The notes under the pieces: generated by a model
The model's database searches: none
Told to the model about the DNA's origin: nothing
Seen by the model: the letters and a program-made list of their open reading frames with translations, nothing else
Shown: piece after piece, positions 15,189 to 23,023 of the stretch
Layout: each line of letters opens with the position of its first letter
Numbering within the stretch: the first letter of the stretch is position 1
Program-made: the position numbers and the translations under genes
Source: an archaeon
GTDB lineage: Archaea; Thermoproteota; Nitrososphaeria; Nitrososphaerales; Nitrosopumilaceae
NCBI GenBank assembly: GCA_024276695.1
Contig: JAJRWR010000004.1
Location: 1-41,270, forward strand
DNA length: 41,270 nt
Direction of reading: 5' to 3'

Positions 15189-15866
15189 TCAATTTGCCAT
15201 CTCATCCTTCATTACGATAATTTTGATGTCATCTTCGACCTGCTCCAAATCTACTTTCTGGTCTCTTGCCAAAAATAGTGCTGCAAAGAAACATCTGATG
15301 GAGTCAACTTGATCCAAATCTGCAATTATATCTTGTAATAATCCAAATCCTATAGCTCCTATTTTTTTCATTATCAAGTCCTCATATTTTCCAATAATAC
15401 TTTCAAGAGAAATAAAAAACTCTTGGAAATCTGGTGCTTCAATTGGTTCTATCTCTAATGCTTTATTGCGTCTCGATTGTGGATTTGCAATAGTGCCAAT
15501 TAGATTTTGTAATAATCCTAACAAGTCATCTAATGATACTGGATATGTAGATTCATGTCTATATGGCATATCTATTAATTCAATATCTATATCTGTTCTT
15601 TGATGCATTGGTTTCTTCTCCATTGCTGCTTTTTGTAATGCAAAAATACTTTCAACTTTCATTCTGTAGATTAATGATGATGATAATGCTGCCATTCCTG
15701 CCACTTTGAGATCTTTCTTACCTGTTTTTTCAAGAATTTTTATCAATAAATTCAAAATCTGAATAAGATCAATCTCCCAAACATCTTTTTTAACAACTGA
15801 CGATGGACTAAATAGAATGTTTACTGGTTCCTGAGAAATACTATTAGGGGTTTGTGGTTCGCTCAC
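15189..15866 (-). CDS. scpA: Segregation and condensation protein ScpA (kleisin)
   Basis: The 225-aa protein has the ScpA/kleisin pattern: an N-terminal segment with W-E-I-D-L-I-Q-I-L-N-L-L, a short M-A-A-L-S-S-S-L-I-Y-R-M-K helix, then a long linker and a C-terminal winged helix (about 165-220) with F-F-A-A-L-F-L-A-R and V-D-L-E-Q. The N-terminus and C-terminus bind SMC head and neck, and the middle binds ScpB. The start is GTG at 15866. It heads the scpA-scpB pair. The N-terminal domain is less helical and shorter than in bacteria, as usual in archaea. Confidence 0.88.
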   Translation of the reverse strand: MSEPQTPNSISQEPVNILFSPSSVVKKDVWEIDLIQILNLLIKILEKTGKKDLKVAGMAALSSSLIYRMKVESIFALQKAAMEKKPMHQRTDIDIELIDMPYRHESTYPVSLDDLLGLLQNLIGTIANPQSRRNKALEIEPIEAPDFQEFFISLESIIGKYEDLIMKKIGAIGFGLLQDIIADLDQVDSIRCFFAALFLARDQKVDLEQVEDDIKIIVMKDEMAN

Positions 15867-15932
15867 ATAATTTCTCTTTAATTATTCAATAATATCTAAG
15901 GGCTCTATTTTTTTCTCACATCCAGTCAACTC

Positions 15933-15939
15933 TTATATT
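15933..15939 (+). promoter_or_regulatory. TATA-like box of the alcohol dehydrogenase gene
   Basis: The sequence ttatatt is centred 25 nt before ATG 15961, implying a leaderless mRNA. Confidence 0.55.
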
Positions 15940-15960
15940 GTTAAGACGAAAATCTCAACT

Positions 15961-17013
15961 ATGAAATCTGCCCGTATTCCTGGTCCAAATAAGCCTCTTA
16001 CTATATCTGAATCTGAAAACCCTAAACCTCGTGGAACTCAGGTTCTACTTAAGGTAAAGTCTGAAGGTGTATGTCATAGTGATTTACACTTGTGGGAGGG
16101 TGGATATGATCTTGGAGATGGCCAATTTTTGAAAGTTACTGACAGAGGAGTAAAATATCCTGTTACTCCTGGACATGAAATTGTTGGAACTATTGAAGAG
16201 ATTGGAGAAAGTGTTTCTAATGTTTCCGTAGGTGATGATGTTCTAGTTTTTCCATGGATGGGTTGTGGCGAATGCCCTGCATGTAAAGTAGGAAATGAAA
16301 ATTTATGTGATACTCCAAAATCGATGGGTCTTTTCCAAAATGGTGGTTATGCTGATTATACCTTAATTCCTGATTCTAAATATTTGGCAAAACTTGATGG
16401 TGTTGATCCAGATGCTGCAACTTCTCTTGCTTGCTCTGGACTTACGGCATATACTGCTATCAAAAAAGCAAATCAGAATTCTCCAGAGTTTCTTGTAATT
16501 ATAGGTGCTGGTGGCTTAGGATTAATGGGTGTTCAGATTGCTAGTGAAATTACTGATGCCAAAATTATCTGTGTAGATTTAGATGATAAAAAATTAGAAA
16601 CTGCAAAAGAGATGGGCGCTCATTTTACTGTAAACTCTAAAAATCCTGAAACTGTTCAAAAAATAATGTCGATATGTAATGATAAAGGTGCTGATAGTGT
16701 AATTGATTTTGTTAATGCCCCTCCCACAGTGAAAACTGGTTTAGATATTTTAAGGAAACGAGGAAATCTTGTACTAGTTGGATTATTTGGTGGTTCTTTG
16801 GAACTTTCCCTTGTAACAATTCCCCTAAAATCAATTATAATTCAAGGTGCATACACTGGAAATTACAATGACATGGTAGAACTTCTTGCACTTGCTCGAA
16901 AAGGAACTATTAATCCTGTAATTTCTAAAAGATATTCTTTGGATGAGGCAAATACTGCTCTTGAGGATCTTAAAGCACGTAAAATTATTGGTCGCGCAGT
17001 GATAAATCCTTAG
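15961..17013 (+). CDS. Zinc-dependent alcohol dehydrogenase
   Basis: The 350-aa medium-chain dehydrogenase has the catalytic zinc ligands in G-V-C-H-S-D-L-H (Cys about 37) and G-H-E (about 68-70). The structural zinc loop is C-G-E-C-P-A-C-K-V-G-N-E-N-L-C (about 100-114). The Rossmann fold has G-A-G-G-L-G-L-M-G (about 182-190) with an Asp at the end of the second strand (C-V-D-L-D-D), favouring NAD. The aromatic or aliphatic alcohol/aldehyde substrate cannot be told from sequence. It appears to be a single-gene unit with its own TATA-like box. The next genes downstream are broken. Confidence 0.93.
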   Translation: MKSARIPGPNKPLTISESENPKPRGTQVLLKVKSEGVCHSDLHLWEGGYDLGDGQFLKVTDRGVKYPVTPGHEIVGTIEEIGESVSNVSVGDDVLVFPWMGCGECPACKVGNENLCDTPKSMGLFQNGGYADYTLIPDSKYLAKLDGVDPDAATSLACSGLTAYTAIKKANQNSPEFLVIIGAGGLGLMGVQIASEITDAKIICVDLDDKKLETAKEMGAHFTVNSKNPETVQKIMSICNDKGADSVIDFVNAPPTVKTGLDILRKRGNLVLVGLFGGSLELSLVTIPLKSIIIQGAYTGNYNDMVELLALARKGTINPVISKRYSLDEANTALEDLKARKIIGRAVINP

Positions 17014-17064
17014 TTAAACACATCACTCAAAAATTTTATAATGGAAAAAAACTAGGTATTGCCA

Positions 17065-17430
17065 TTGGATACAAAAACAAGTTGTGAGGTTGCGTTAACC
17101 CATCTTAAAAATAAATAATTCATTACCGCTCATAATTTGTTTCTAAATCAATCTGAATCTTTAAAAAAATCTGAATTTTTAAAATCTGCTTTGTTGTATG
17201 TGTTGGCAGGTGAATGTAAAACTCGTTAAGGAAAACCTTCTGAAAATGAAATTAAAGAAGCTGGTGATTTATTTCTAAAATATTTCAATGTAAAAAATTC
17301 AAGAAATATTAAGGGTGCATTACTTTGCGCTTCAAAATGTTTGCTGAGTTTGGATGAATTTGATAAAGCTAAAGATGCATACCAAAAAGCATCATCTCAA
17401 TCCCAATTCAAGTTACTAGACCTATTGTAA
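17065..17430 (+). pseudogene. TPR-like helical protein, broken by two in-frame stops
   Basis: One frame runs 122 codons from TTG 17065 to TAA 17428-17430 and is interrupted by TAA at 17116-17118 and TAA at 17227-17229. On both sides of each stop the frame encodes plausible helical sequence, such as the C-terminal A-L-L-C-A-S-K-C-L-L-S-L-D-E-F-D-K-A-K-D segment, which has TPR-like spacing. A TATA-like box (tttataa, 17035-17041) is centred about 27 nt before TTG 17065. The gene overlaps the start of the broken receiver gene downstream. Readthrough is possible in principle, but two different positions make decay more likely. No intact ORF above 70 codons remains. Confidence 0.75.
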
Positions 17431-17805
17431 TATTGATGACAGTGAAGCAATTGCTATGAAACTAAAAATATATGTTGAAAAATTAGGTTATTCTGAAATC
17501 CATGTTTTTAAAAATGGGAAAGACGGTGTAAAAGGTTACAAAGAAACACTTTCTGAAAATAAAGACCCCCTTGTGCTTCTTGATATGGGATTACCTGATC
17601 TTGAAGGTGATGTTGTTGCTACAAAATTACTTAAAGAAAAAATTGATTTGCAAATTATAGTTATTACAGCTGATGAAAAAACAACCAAGCGTGTTCATAT
17701 TACTCTGAGTACAGGAGTTTCAGCCTTATTCAAAAACCATTTACCCTTGATGAAGTCAAAAAAGCAATAGATGTTGCAGAATCTGAATATTCTTTATTAC
17801 AATAA
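17412..17805 (+). pseudogene. Response-regulator receiver domain, two frameshifts
   Basis: The middle of this locus encodes a receiver (REC) domain: D-D-S-E-A-I-A-M-K near the start, the phosphoacceptor context L-V-L-L-D-M-G-L-P-D-L-E-G-D (about 17570-17610), and the I-I-V-I-T-A-D strand. The first strand (R-P-I-V-I) is in another frame, with a one-base loss near 17432. The last part, P-F-T-L-D-E-V-K-K-A-I-D, is in a third frame, with a one-base loss in the A5 run 17732-17736; it then ends at TAA 17803-17805. With both restored it would be about 130 aa, a normal stand-alone REC protein. As read, only a 104-aa piece starting at ATG 17456 is open. Confidence 0.8.
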
Positions 17806-18297
17806 AAGCAAGGACATATTCAGAATATTCACATCTTTGATGTCAATTTCATTTATTCTGTAATCTATTAATTCATCTGAAAATTTTTCCACAATTTTCT
17901 GTGATGTGTTCTTTTTCTCAGAAGTTACTTGTAGTAAAATTAACATGTTCCATTCTCCTTCCATATTTGATATTAGGAGATAATTGTCTAATTTTGTAAT
18001 GAAATCTTTGATGGAGTCTTTTACGGCTTCAAGTGATTTGGAAGGTTTTAATTTCATTAAGACTGCTTGATATTCATTAATCCATGACACATATGTTAGA
18101 ACTGCTTTGTATCCTTTGATGACACCACTTTTTTCTAAACGTTCTATTCTTTTTCTAATTGTTCTATCTGATACATCATGTCATGATTTTTTTAATTCTG
18201 ATGCAATTTCTTTTGATGGCGTTCTTGCATTGTCGTTTAGAATTTCTATTATTTTTTGATCTACTTTATCTAGATTTGACTATGCATCTTCACTCAT
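17797..18297 (-). pseudogene. Lrp/AsnC-family regulator with two in-frame stops
   Basis: One frame of 167 codons from ATG 18297 (or 18303) to TAA 17797 encodes a full Lrp/AsnC protein. The N-terminal helix-turn-helix contains L-D-K-V-D-Q-K-I-I-E-I-L, R-T-P-S-K-E-I-A and V-S-D-R-T-I-R-K-R-I-E-R-L. The wing G-V-I-K-G-Y-K-A-V is followed by a RAM-like ligand/oligomer domain. It is interrupted by TAG at 18280-18282 (codon 6) and TGA at 18181-18183 (codon 39, between K-K-S and H-D-V). The frame is otherwise intact, so the lesions look recent. It converges on the broken receiver gene with a few bases of overlap. An open piece starting at GTG 18090 covers only the C-terminal domain. Confidence 0.85.
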
Positions 18298-18367
18298 ATT
18301 CATTCAAACATATGATGTCTTTTGAATTTTTGGTTAAATTTACATAAATTCCCATTTTTGGTTTATC

Positions 18368-18931
18368 TTATTCTTCTAAAATCCAACCTGATTCTATAAT
18401 TTCTTGATCTTCTATTTCTCCAATATTTGTGGCATATCTCCAGATAAACTCTTCACTTGGGATCATCTTTTCTTTAATTTTTAAAAGAGCTTCGATTTCT
18501 GAATTTAGATTATTATCTGCATTTTCATGTTCTTTACAGAACTTACATTTCTGATCTAATGTGATTGGATCTGATTCAATTAATGGATATGCCGTACATG
18601 CTAAAGGTCTTTCATTGTAAATTTTACATGGATGACCTCCGTGTGGTGATTCCTCTCCACTGTCTGTATCCAAAAATGGACAAGTATTGCCATTTTTTTC
18701 AGAACCCATTAACTGATATGCTAAAATTTTACTTGGAAAGGAATCTTTTTTTTCAGAAATACCTATTCTTGGTAAAATTTTGATTTTTGATTCATTTTTA
18801 ATTGCCAGTTTTTCAATTCTACATTTTTCCTCTGGGAGAATTAATACTCCTATTTTACCAAATCTTTTACTTGGATAATATTCTCTTTCAACACAACACT
18901 GTGAGCAATCTTCTACACATTGAAATTCCAC
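18368..18931 (-). CDS. YkgJ-like cysteine-cluster protein
   Basis: The 187-aa protein starts with C5-x3-C9-x2-C12-C13 and later has T-C-P-F-L-D, H-P-C-K-I-Y-N-E-R-P-L-A-C-T-A-Y-P, and C-K-F-C. This is the YkgJ/CxxCxxCC family (zinc- or iron-chelating), which has no firmly known role; it is often proposed to carry an Fe-S cluster or zinc. The C-terminal E-E-F-I-W-R-Y region is helical. The GTG start at 18931 is supported by a TATA-like element about 26 nt upstream. It is a single-gene unit between the decayed cluster and aIF1A. Confidence 0.85.
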   Translation of the reverse strand: MEFQCVEDCSQCCVEREYYPSKRFGKIGVLILPEEKCRIEKLAIKNESKIKILPRIGISEKKDSFPSKILAYQLMGSEKNGNTCPFLDTDSGEESPHGGHPCKIYNERPLACTAYPLIESDPITLDQKCKFCKEHENADNNLNSEIEALLKIKEKMIPSEEFIWRYATNIGEIEDQEIIESGWILEE

Positions 18932-19008
18932 ATCTTAATTCAATTTCTTGGATAAAAATCTCTTATGGATGATTTTTGTTAATTTTTCTTCCAGAAAAAC
19001 CCTACCAG

Positions 19009-19014
19009 TTATAT
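19009..19014 (+). promoter_or_regulatory. TATA-like box of aIF1A
   Basis: The sequence ttatat is centred 26 nt before ATG 19037. It argues against the in-frame ATG at 19013, which lies inside the box. Confidence 0.6.
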
Positions 19015-19036
19015 GCTTATAATGATAATGAGCATT

Positions 19037-19348
19037 ATGGGTAAGCGCCAAGTAAAAAATGAAAGTGCACTAAAAGAAATCCGATTACCTGAAGAAGGTG
19101 AACTTTTTGGTCGCGTATTGAAAATGATGGGTGGAGAAAATGTCATGATAAAATGTGCTGACAATGTTACTAGACGTGGAAGAATTAGAGGTAAACTAAA
19201 GAGAAGAGTTTGGATTAGAGATAATGATATTGTAATCATTGCTCCTTGGGATTTCAAAGAAAATGAACGTGGTGATATTATTTGGAGATTCACGCTTCCT
19301 CAAGTTGAGTGGCTTAAATCCCAAAATCATATCCCAAAAGATTTCTGA
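19037..19348 (+). CDS. eif1A: Translation initiation factor aIF1A
   Basis: The product is about 103 aa from the chosen start and has the S1/OB-fold of eIF1A: E-I-R-L-P-E-E-G-E-L-F-G-R-V, G-E-N-V-M-I-K-C-A-D, R-G-R-I-R-G-K-L-K-R-R-V-W-I and the W-D-F motif. It binds the A site of the small subunit during start-codon selection. Three in-frame ATGs occur upstream, but the promoter geometry and the M-G-K-R family N-terminus both favour ATG 19037. It stands alone, followed by the cold-shock gene with its own promoter. Confidence 0.95.
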   Translation: MGKRQVKNESALKEIRLPEEGELFGRVLKMMGGENVMIKCADNVTRRGRIRGKLKRRVWIRDNDIVIIAPWDFKENERGDIIWRFTLPQVEWLKSQNHIPKDF

Positions 19349-19418
19349 TCTTTTGTCTTTAACTTAATTTTATTTTGATGCCTTAGTTAATATAGTGAGT
19401 TAATTACTTGTGAATCAA

Positions 19419-19610
19419 ATGGAACAAGGCACCGTAAAGTGGTTTAACCGTACTAAGGGCTTTGGTTTTATCGAGAGAGAAGGTGGAGACGATCTGTTTG
19501 TTCACAAATCAGATGTTGACGGATTCATCAACGAAGCCGATAAAGTCGAGTTTGAAGTAGGCGAAGGTCAAAAAGGACCAGCAGCCCAAAAAGTCAAAAA
19601 AATAGAATAG
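19419..19610 (+). CDS. Cold-shock domain protein (CspA-like)
   Basis: The 63-aa protein is a complete bacterial-type cold-shock domain with [10 protein letters not shown]1 K-G-F-G-F-I and RNP2 D-L-F-V-H-K-S. It binds single-stranded RNA or DNA and probably acts as an RNA chaperone. Such proteins are rare in archaea outside thaumarchaea and some haloarchaea, so the family is likely of bacterial origin, which is inference. A GTG three codons upstream (19410) is possible, but ATG 19419 is closer to the expected distance from the TATA-like ttaatata at about 19387-19394. A T-rich stretch follows the gene. Confidence 0.93.
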   Translation: MEQGTVKWFNRTKGFGFIEREGGDDLFVHKSDVDGFINEADKVEFEVGEGQKGPAAQKVKKIE

Positions 19611-19707
19611 ACCGTGAATTTTTAATTTAAGATTTCATCTTTGTTTTCTTAAACTAGTCTTTCTTTTTCTTATTTTTAATATCATTTTTTTGATTTACAA
19701 AAATTTG

Positions 19708-19834
19708 TGGTCCCGCGGGGCGGAATTGAACCACCGACAACCCGGTTTCTGTATGCCTGATGGGCTGTTATTCGTTTAGCCATCTAAAGCCAACAACTAC
19801 AGCCAGGAGCTCTACCAGGCTGAGCTACCACGGG
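19708..19834 (-). tRNA. tRNA-Tyr(GTA) with a 50-nt intron and encoded CCA
   Basis: On the minus strand the acceptor CCCGTGG pairs with CCGCGGG, giving the C1-G72 pair typical of archaeal tRNA-Tyr, with discriminator A and CCA at 19708-19710. The D stem is GCTC/GAGC, the T arm GGTGG-TTCAATT-CCGCC, and the anticodon stem CCTGG/CCGGG. The anticodon GTA is at 19798-19800. About 50 nt between positions 37 and 38 must be removed. The mature length is 74 nt plus CCA. A T/A-rich box lies about 27 nt upstream on the minus strand. Confidence 0.95.
19747..19796 (-). other. tRNA-Tyr intron (canonical 37/38 site)
   Basis: The intron boundary shows part of a bulge-helix-bulge: the anticodon-loop bases CTGT pair with ACAG near the intron 3' end, flanked by 3-nt bulges (AGT and AAA). 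Cutting after the second base of each bulge gives a 50-nt intron and a 7-nt anticodon loop. The size is typical for archaea. No homing-endonuclease ORF fits inside it. Confidence 0.85.
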
Positions 19835-19943
19835 ACAAAAAAACGAAGATCTCTACTATTAAAAAACTATCGTAGATAATTTTTCATAATTGATCGTTAT
19901 ATTCTCTAAAGCATAAATACTCTGAAAGGGCGTTGAAAATGTC

Positions 19944-20555
19944 ATGCTAAAACAAGAATTATCTTATTTTGGATATGTCTGTGCACCGTATTTACATAAT
20001 CATGAATCTATTGAACTAAAGAATAGTTGGATGAAATCCAAAAATATTGAAAAGTCATTTTTTGTAACAGGAACATTTTCTAGTGAAAGTAACCCATACT
20101 TTTCTAATTCTACAAATCATTATCTTTTAGCTAAATTCAAAGATAGTGCATTAGTATCAAAAGAACTTTCTGAACACAATCAAGACAAAACCTCTTTCAT
20201 GTTTAACATTAAAGATGAACTTTTTCAAAGAGATGTTCAAGGTGATATCAATTTCGTCTCTGTATATTATTTAGAATATGGTGATGATGGTGAAGATTCA
20301 CAAGAAATTGCAAATCTTTTGTTAAAAAGAGACAAAATTGAGGTGGCAGGACTGGGAAATATGAATACATTTTGCTTAAACCCTTCAAAATTTACATTTC
20401 CTTACTCTGAAAATATCATAGTAATTGAAGTTGCAAGCGAAAAGAGCCATCAGAGTGTAAAGAAATATTGTGATCAAACTAGACGGGATGCTAATAGAAA
20501 AGGAATGTCTATGACCAATTTACTCAGCCTATCAATTCTTGAACAATTAAAGTAG
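19944..20555 (+). CDS. Unknown soluble protein (203 aa)
   Basis: I do not recognise a family. The 203-aa protein has mixed alpha/beta character with many aromatic and acidic residues and no membrane segment or signal. There is a G-D-D-G-E-D stretch at about 112-117 and a C-terminal helical, basic region (C-D-Q-T-R-R-D-A-N-R-K). Three cysteines are not in a metal-binding pattern. A TATA-like cataaata (about 19912-19919) is close to 26-28 nt before ATG 19944; a slightly earlier ATG (19938) stops after three codons. It is a single-gene unit between tRNA-Tyr and a convergent HD-domain gene. Confidence 0.65.
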   Translation: MLKQELSYFGYVCAPYLHNHESIELKNSWMKSKNIEKSFFVTGTFSSESNPYFSNSTNHYLLAKFKDSALVSKELSEHNQDKTSFMFNIKDELFQRDVQGDINFVSVYYLEYGDDGEDSQEIANLLLKRDKIEVAGLGNMNTFCLNPSKFTFPYSENIIVIEVASEKSHQSVKKYCDQTRRDANRKGMSMTNLLSLSILEQLK

Positions 20556-20636
20556 AAAAGTTGACAGAACCTCTATTCTATACAGTTTTTTTACGTGATA
20601 AATAATGTACATATTTGAAAATAATCTTATTCTAAA

Positions 20637-21977
20637 TCATACGATTCCCCCAAAAAGATCTACTCTATAATAATCCCAATGTTCAGGATCAAGCATTGCT
20701 ACAAACTCTACATTTTCTGAACCCATTTTTTTTTGAATTAAATCACGTAATGCAAAACTTGTCAGATACCTGTATCTTTTTGTATTTGCCAATAATGAGA
20801 AAACTTTTCTGAGTCTAGTTCCTCCACCCAACCCCCAATAACCAAGTTTCATTGCAATTGGTTCTAAAAATACAGTATTTTTCTTCCCATAATTTTCATC
20901 TTCAGTTTCTGCATAGAGATGATAGTTTTCTAGAGGCCCTCCTTTTGCATAACCAATTATGGTCTCTTTATCATCATTTAATCTAAGAGTTGTTATTATG
21001 GTGTCAGGATCTAAAATATATTTTGCAAAGTCAAACTTTTGTAATTGTAAAGGCTGTGGCAGTTCATGGTAAATCGATGTTAGTGAATTTATGAATTCAT
21101 CAGAGCCCCTTTCTTCTATAGAATCAATCTTTGTTTGAAATTTTTGATTCTCATATTCGAATTTTGATTCAATTCGAATTTCATCTTGACGAAGTTTCAT
21201 AAATGCAAGTACTGTATTCATGAAATTTTTTCTTGTTTCAGTTGGCAATGCATGAAGAACACGTCTACACATTTGAGATTCATTATTTAGAAGGGTTTCA
21301 AAATAATTTACAGACATTCTTACTATGACTGATTGATGCCAAGCAAATGCATGCGCATTTTTCTTTGCTTTTTCCATAGATGTAGAAAAATCACTTATGG
21401 CATAACCCCCTATTCTATCTGCAACTGACAAAAACCAGCCTAATTCTTCATAGTGAGATTGTTTTTCAGGATTATTTTTTGTGATTTCTGAACGCTCAAA
21501 ACACTCTTTCATTTGCATTTCAGGTTTTTTCCTAAATTCCCCAGTCCAAGGATATGATGTTCTTAAAATCAACGCCATTATGATTTCTACGTCAAGTTTT
21601 GCCTCATCAATTAATTTTTTTAATTCCCTATCTAATGAAATGAATTGTATTACACTTTCTTCATGTGGTCTATCGACTGATTTTTGAGGATCAAAATCAT
21701 GAAACAATGCAGCAGTGTAAAGATATTTCACATCATCTTGGTTTAATTTTTGCAGTTTTTTCTCCCACGTTGCTGCAAGCAATGTAATATATGTGACCTC
21801 TAATTCATGATCTATGTTGTGATATCCATAATAATCCTGTCCAAGTCCTTGAGTTTCAAATATTTTGATGGTGTAATCTAGCATCTTATTATAACATGCA
21901 GTTTTTTTAATTCCAGTTGATATCAACAAGTCCTGAATTTTATTTTTAAGTGGATGATCATTGTTAAAATTCTGCAT
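20637..21977 (-). CDS. HD-domain phosphohydrolase with a GNAT-like C-terminal region
   Basis: The 446-aa protein has an N-terminal HD/PDEase-like domain: Y-H-N-I-D-H-E at 52-58, L-F-H-D-F-D-P at about 91-97, and a later S-V-A-D-R-I-G-G. These would ligate divalent metals and hydrolyse a phosphoester. The C-terminal third (about 335-446) has the alternating strands of an acetyltransferase-like fold, including I-I-G-Y-A-K-G-G and G-L-G-G-G-T-R-L-R-K, but the acetyl-CoA loop is not a clean match, so the GNAT assignment is weak. Such a combination might belong to a nucleotide-signalling or modification system. A TATA-like element lies about 26 nt before the ATG. Confidence 0.65.
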   Translation of the reverse strand: MQNFNNDHPLKNKIQDLLISTGIKKTACYNKMLDYTIKIFETQGLGQDYYGYHNIDHELEVTYITLLAATWEKKLQKLNQDDVKYLYTAALFHDFDPQKSVDRPHEESVIQFISLDRELKKLIDEAKLDVEIIMALILRTSYPWTGEFRKKPEMQMKECFERSEITKNNPEKQSHYEELGWFLSVADRIGGYAISDFSTSMEKAKKNAHAFAWHQSVIVRMSVNYFETLLNNESQMCRRVLHALPTETRKNFMNTVLAFMKLRQDEIRIESKFEYENQKFQTKIDSIEERGSDEFINSLTSIYHELPQPLQLQKFDFAKYILDPDTIITTLRLNDDKETIIGYAKGGPLENYHLYAETEDENYGKKNTVFLEPIAMKLGYWGLGGGTRLRKVFSLLANTKRYRYLTSFALRDLIQKKMGSENVEFVAMLDPEHWDYYRVDLFGGIV

Positions 21978-22081
21978 GTTTATTTTTGTAATCTAATTTT
22001 TTAATAAAGTATCTTGATATCCAACTTTGATTCTTATGATATATTTTCAAATATGTTTATGATGTACTCAAATTACTAATC

Positions 22082-22888
22082 TTGACTAAATTTAATTCCG
22101 TTATCTCTAATCTTTCCTTAGGAGAACTTTTAGGAAATTCACTAACATCAACTCCATGTGTAAATGTCCGTAAAAATGCCAAAGTCAAAGTTGTGACTGG
22201 GATGCTTGTACAGTATCTTGAAACTTTTACTGATTCTGTAGTGGTTCGTGATGATGTAAAACCCATAGGTGTGATTGGAGGAAGGGAGATAATTCAAGGA
22301 GTATACAAAAATCCATCATCAGATTTTTTTGAAATGAAAATAGTGGAAGAGATTTTCGATAAACGGCTCAATGTGATCACAGCAGATAATGATATCAAGG
22401 AATTGATTTCACTCTGGAAAGATGTAGGCCGAGCATTTACAGTAATTGATATGGGGAATAATGACTATTCAGTTATTTCTGTAAAAAAATTATTGGAAAT
22501 AGGAGTTAACAACACTTTAGAGTTTCGTATCTCTGAAATACCTAAAAAGAAAATAATTACATTTGATAAAAATGCCACTTTTGGAGATATCATGAAACTG
22601 ATGTTGGAGAATAGAACTCGAAAAATCCTTCTTGAAGGAACAAATCAATTCATCAATGATAGAATAATTATTGAAACTATGGAGAAGATGAATTATCTTC
22701 TAGATGTTGAAAATTTTTTAGACGTTCCTGTGGATATTGTATCTCTTGAAAATGCCAAAATGGTTTCAGATAATTTGAATCTTTCAGAGATTTCAAAAAT
22801 AATGTATGACTTGTCTCAACCATTAATAATACATGAAGACAGAGTGATTAGTCCGTGGGATATCTGCATGGCTTTAGCAAAAAACTGA
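22082..22888 (+). CDS. CBS-domain-like regulatory protein
   Basis: The 268-aa protein has repeated segments resembling CBS motifs, such as S-V-V-V-R-D-D-V-K-P-I-G-V-I-G-G-R-E-I at about 52-70 and A-T-F-G-D-I-M-K-L-M-L-E-N-R-T-R-K-I. That suggests two to four CBS repeats (about 60 aa each) that sense adenosyl nucleotides. It has no fused enzymatic domain. The start is TTG 22082, with a TATA-like tttat (about 22056-22060) roughly 26 nt upstream, consistent with a leaderless mRNA. No operon partner is visible. The assignment is by repeat pattern and less certain than the motif-based calls. Confidence 0.62.
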   Translation: MTKFNSVISNLSLGELLGNSLTSTPCVNVRKNAKVKVVTGMLVQYLETFTDSVVVRDDVKPIGVIGGREIIQGVYKNPSSDFFEMKIVEEIFDKRLNVITADNDIKELISLWKDVGRAFTVIDMGNNDYSVISVKKLLEIGVNNTLEFRISEIPKKKIITFDKNATFGDIMKLMLENRTRKILLEGTNQFINDRIIIETMEKMNYLLDVENFLDVPVDIVSLENAKMVSDNLNLSEISKIMYDLSQPLIIHEDRVISPWDICMALAKN

Positions 22889-22906
22889 TTTATCTACATA
22901 TGGCAA

Positions 22907-23023
22907 TTAGGGTACTAGAATGTTTTTACAAACAGGACAAATTTGTTTAGATTTTGTTATCATTGTTATTGAAAAAACATTAGCACGGTTAAGACAAACT
23001 TTCAGAGAAACTACTATTCCCAA
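22907..23023 (-). CDS. Possible 38-aa zinc-ribbon-like protein
   Basis: A frame of 38 codons from TTG 23023 to TAA 22907 ends in Q-I-C-P-V-C-K-N-I-L-V-P and has K-V-C-L-N-R earlier. A normal small zinc ribbon would have C-x2-C at both places; here the second position of the first knuckle is Arg (CGT), one transition away from TGT. A TATA-like ttaatata (about 23041-23048) is about 20-26 nt upstream of the TTG. The protein may be functional with three cysteines, or slightly decayed. The interval 22889-23118 otherwise shows nothing. Confidence 0.4.
   Translation of the reverse strand: MGIVVSLKVCLNRANVFSITMITKSKQICPVCKNILVP

Noticed and set aside
17065-18297. Stop-codon recoding or a non-standard code
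   Set aside because: All three stop codons occur inside the broken genes but also end normal genes throughout the window, and indels are present as well. Decay or error is simpler.
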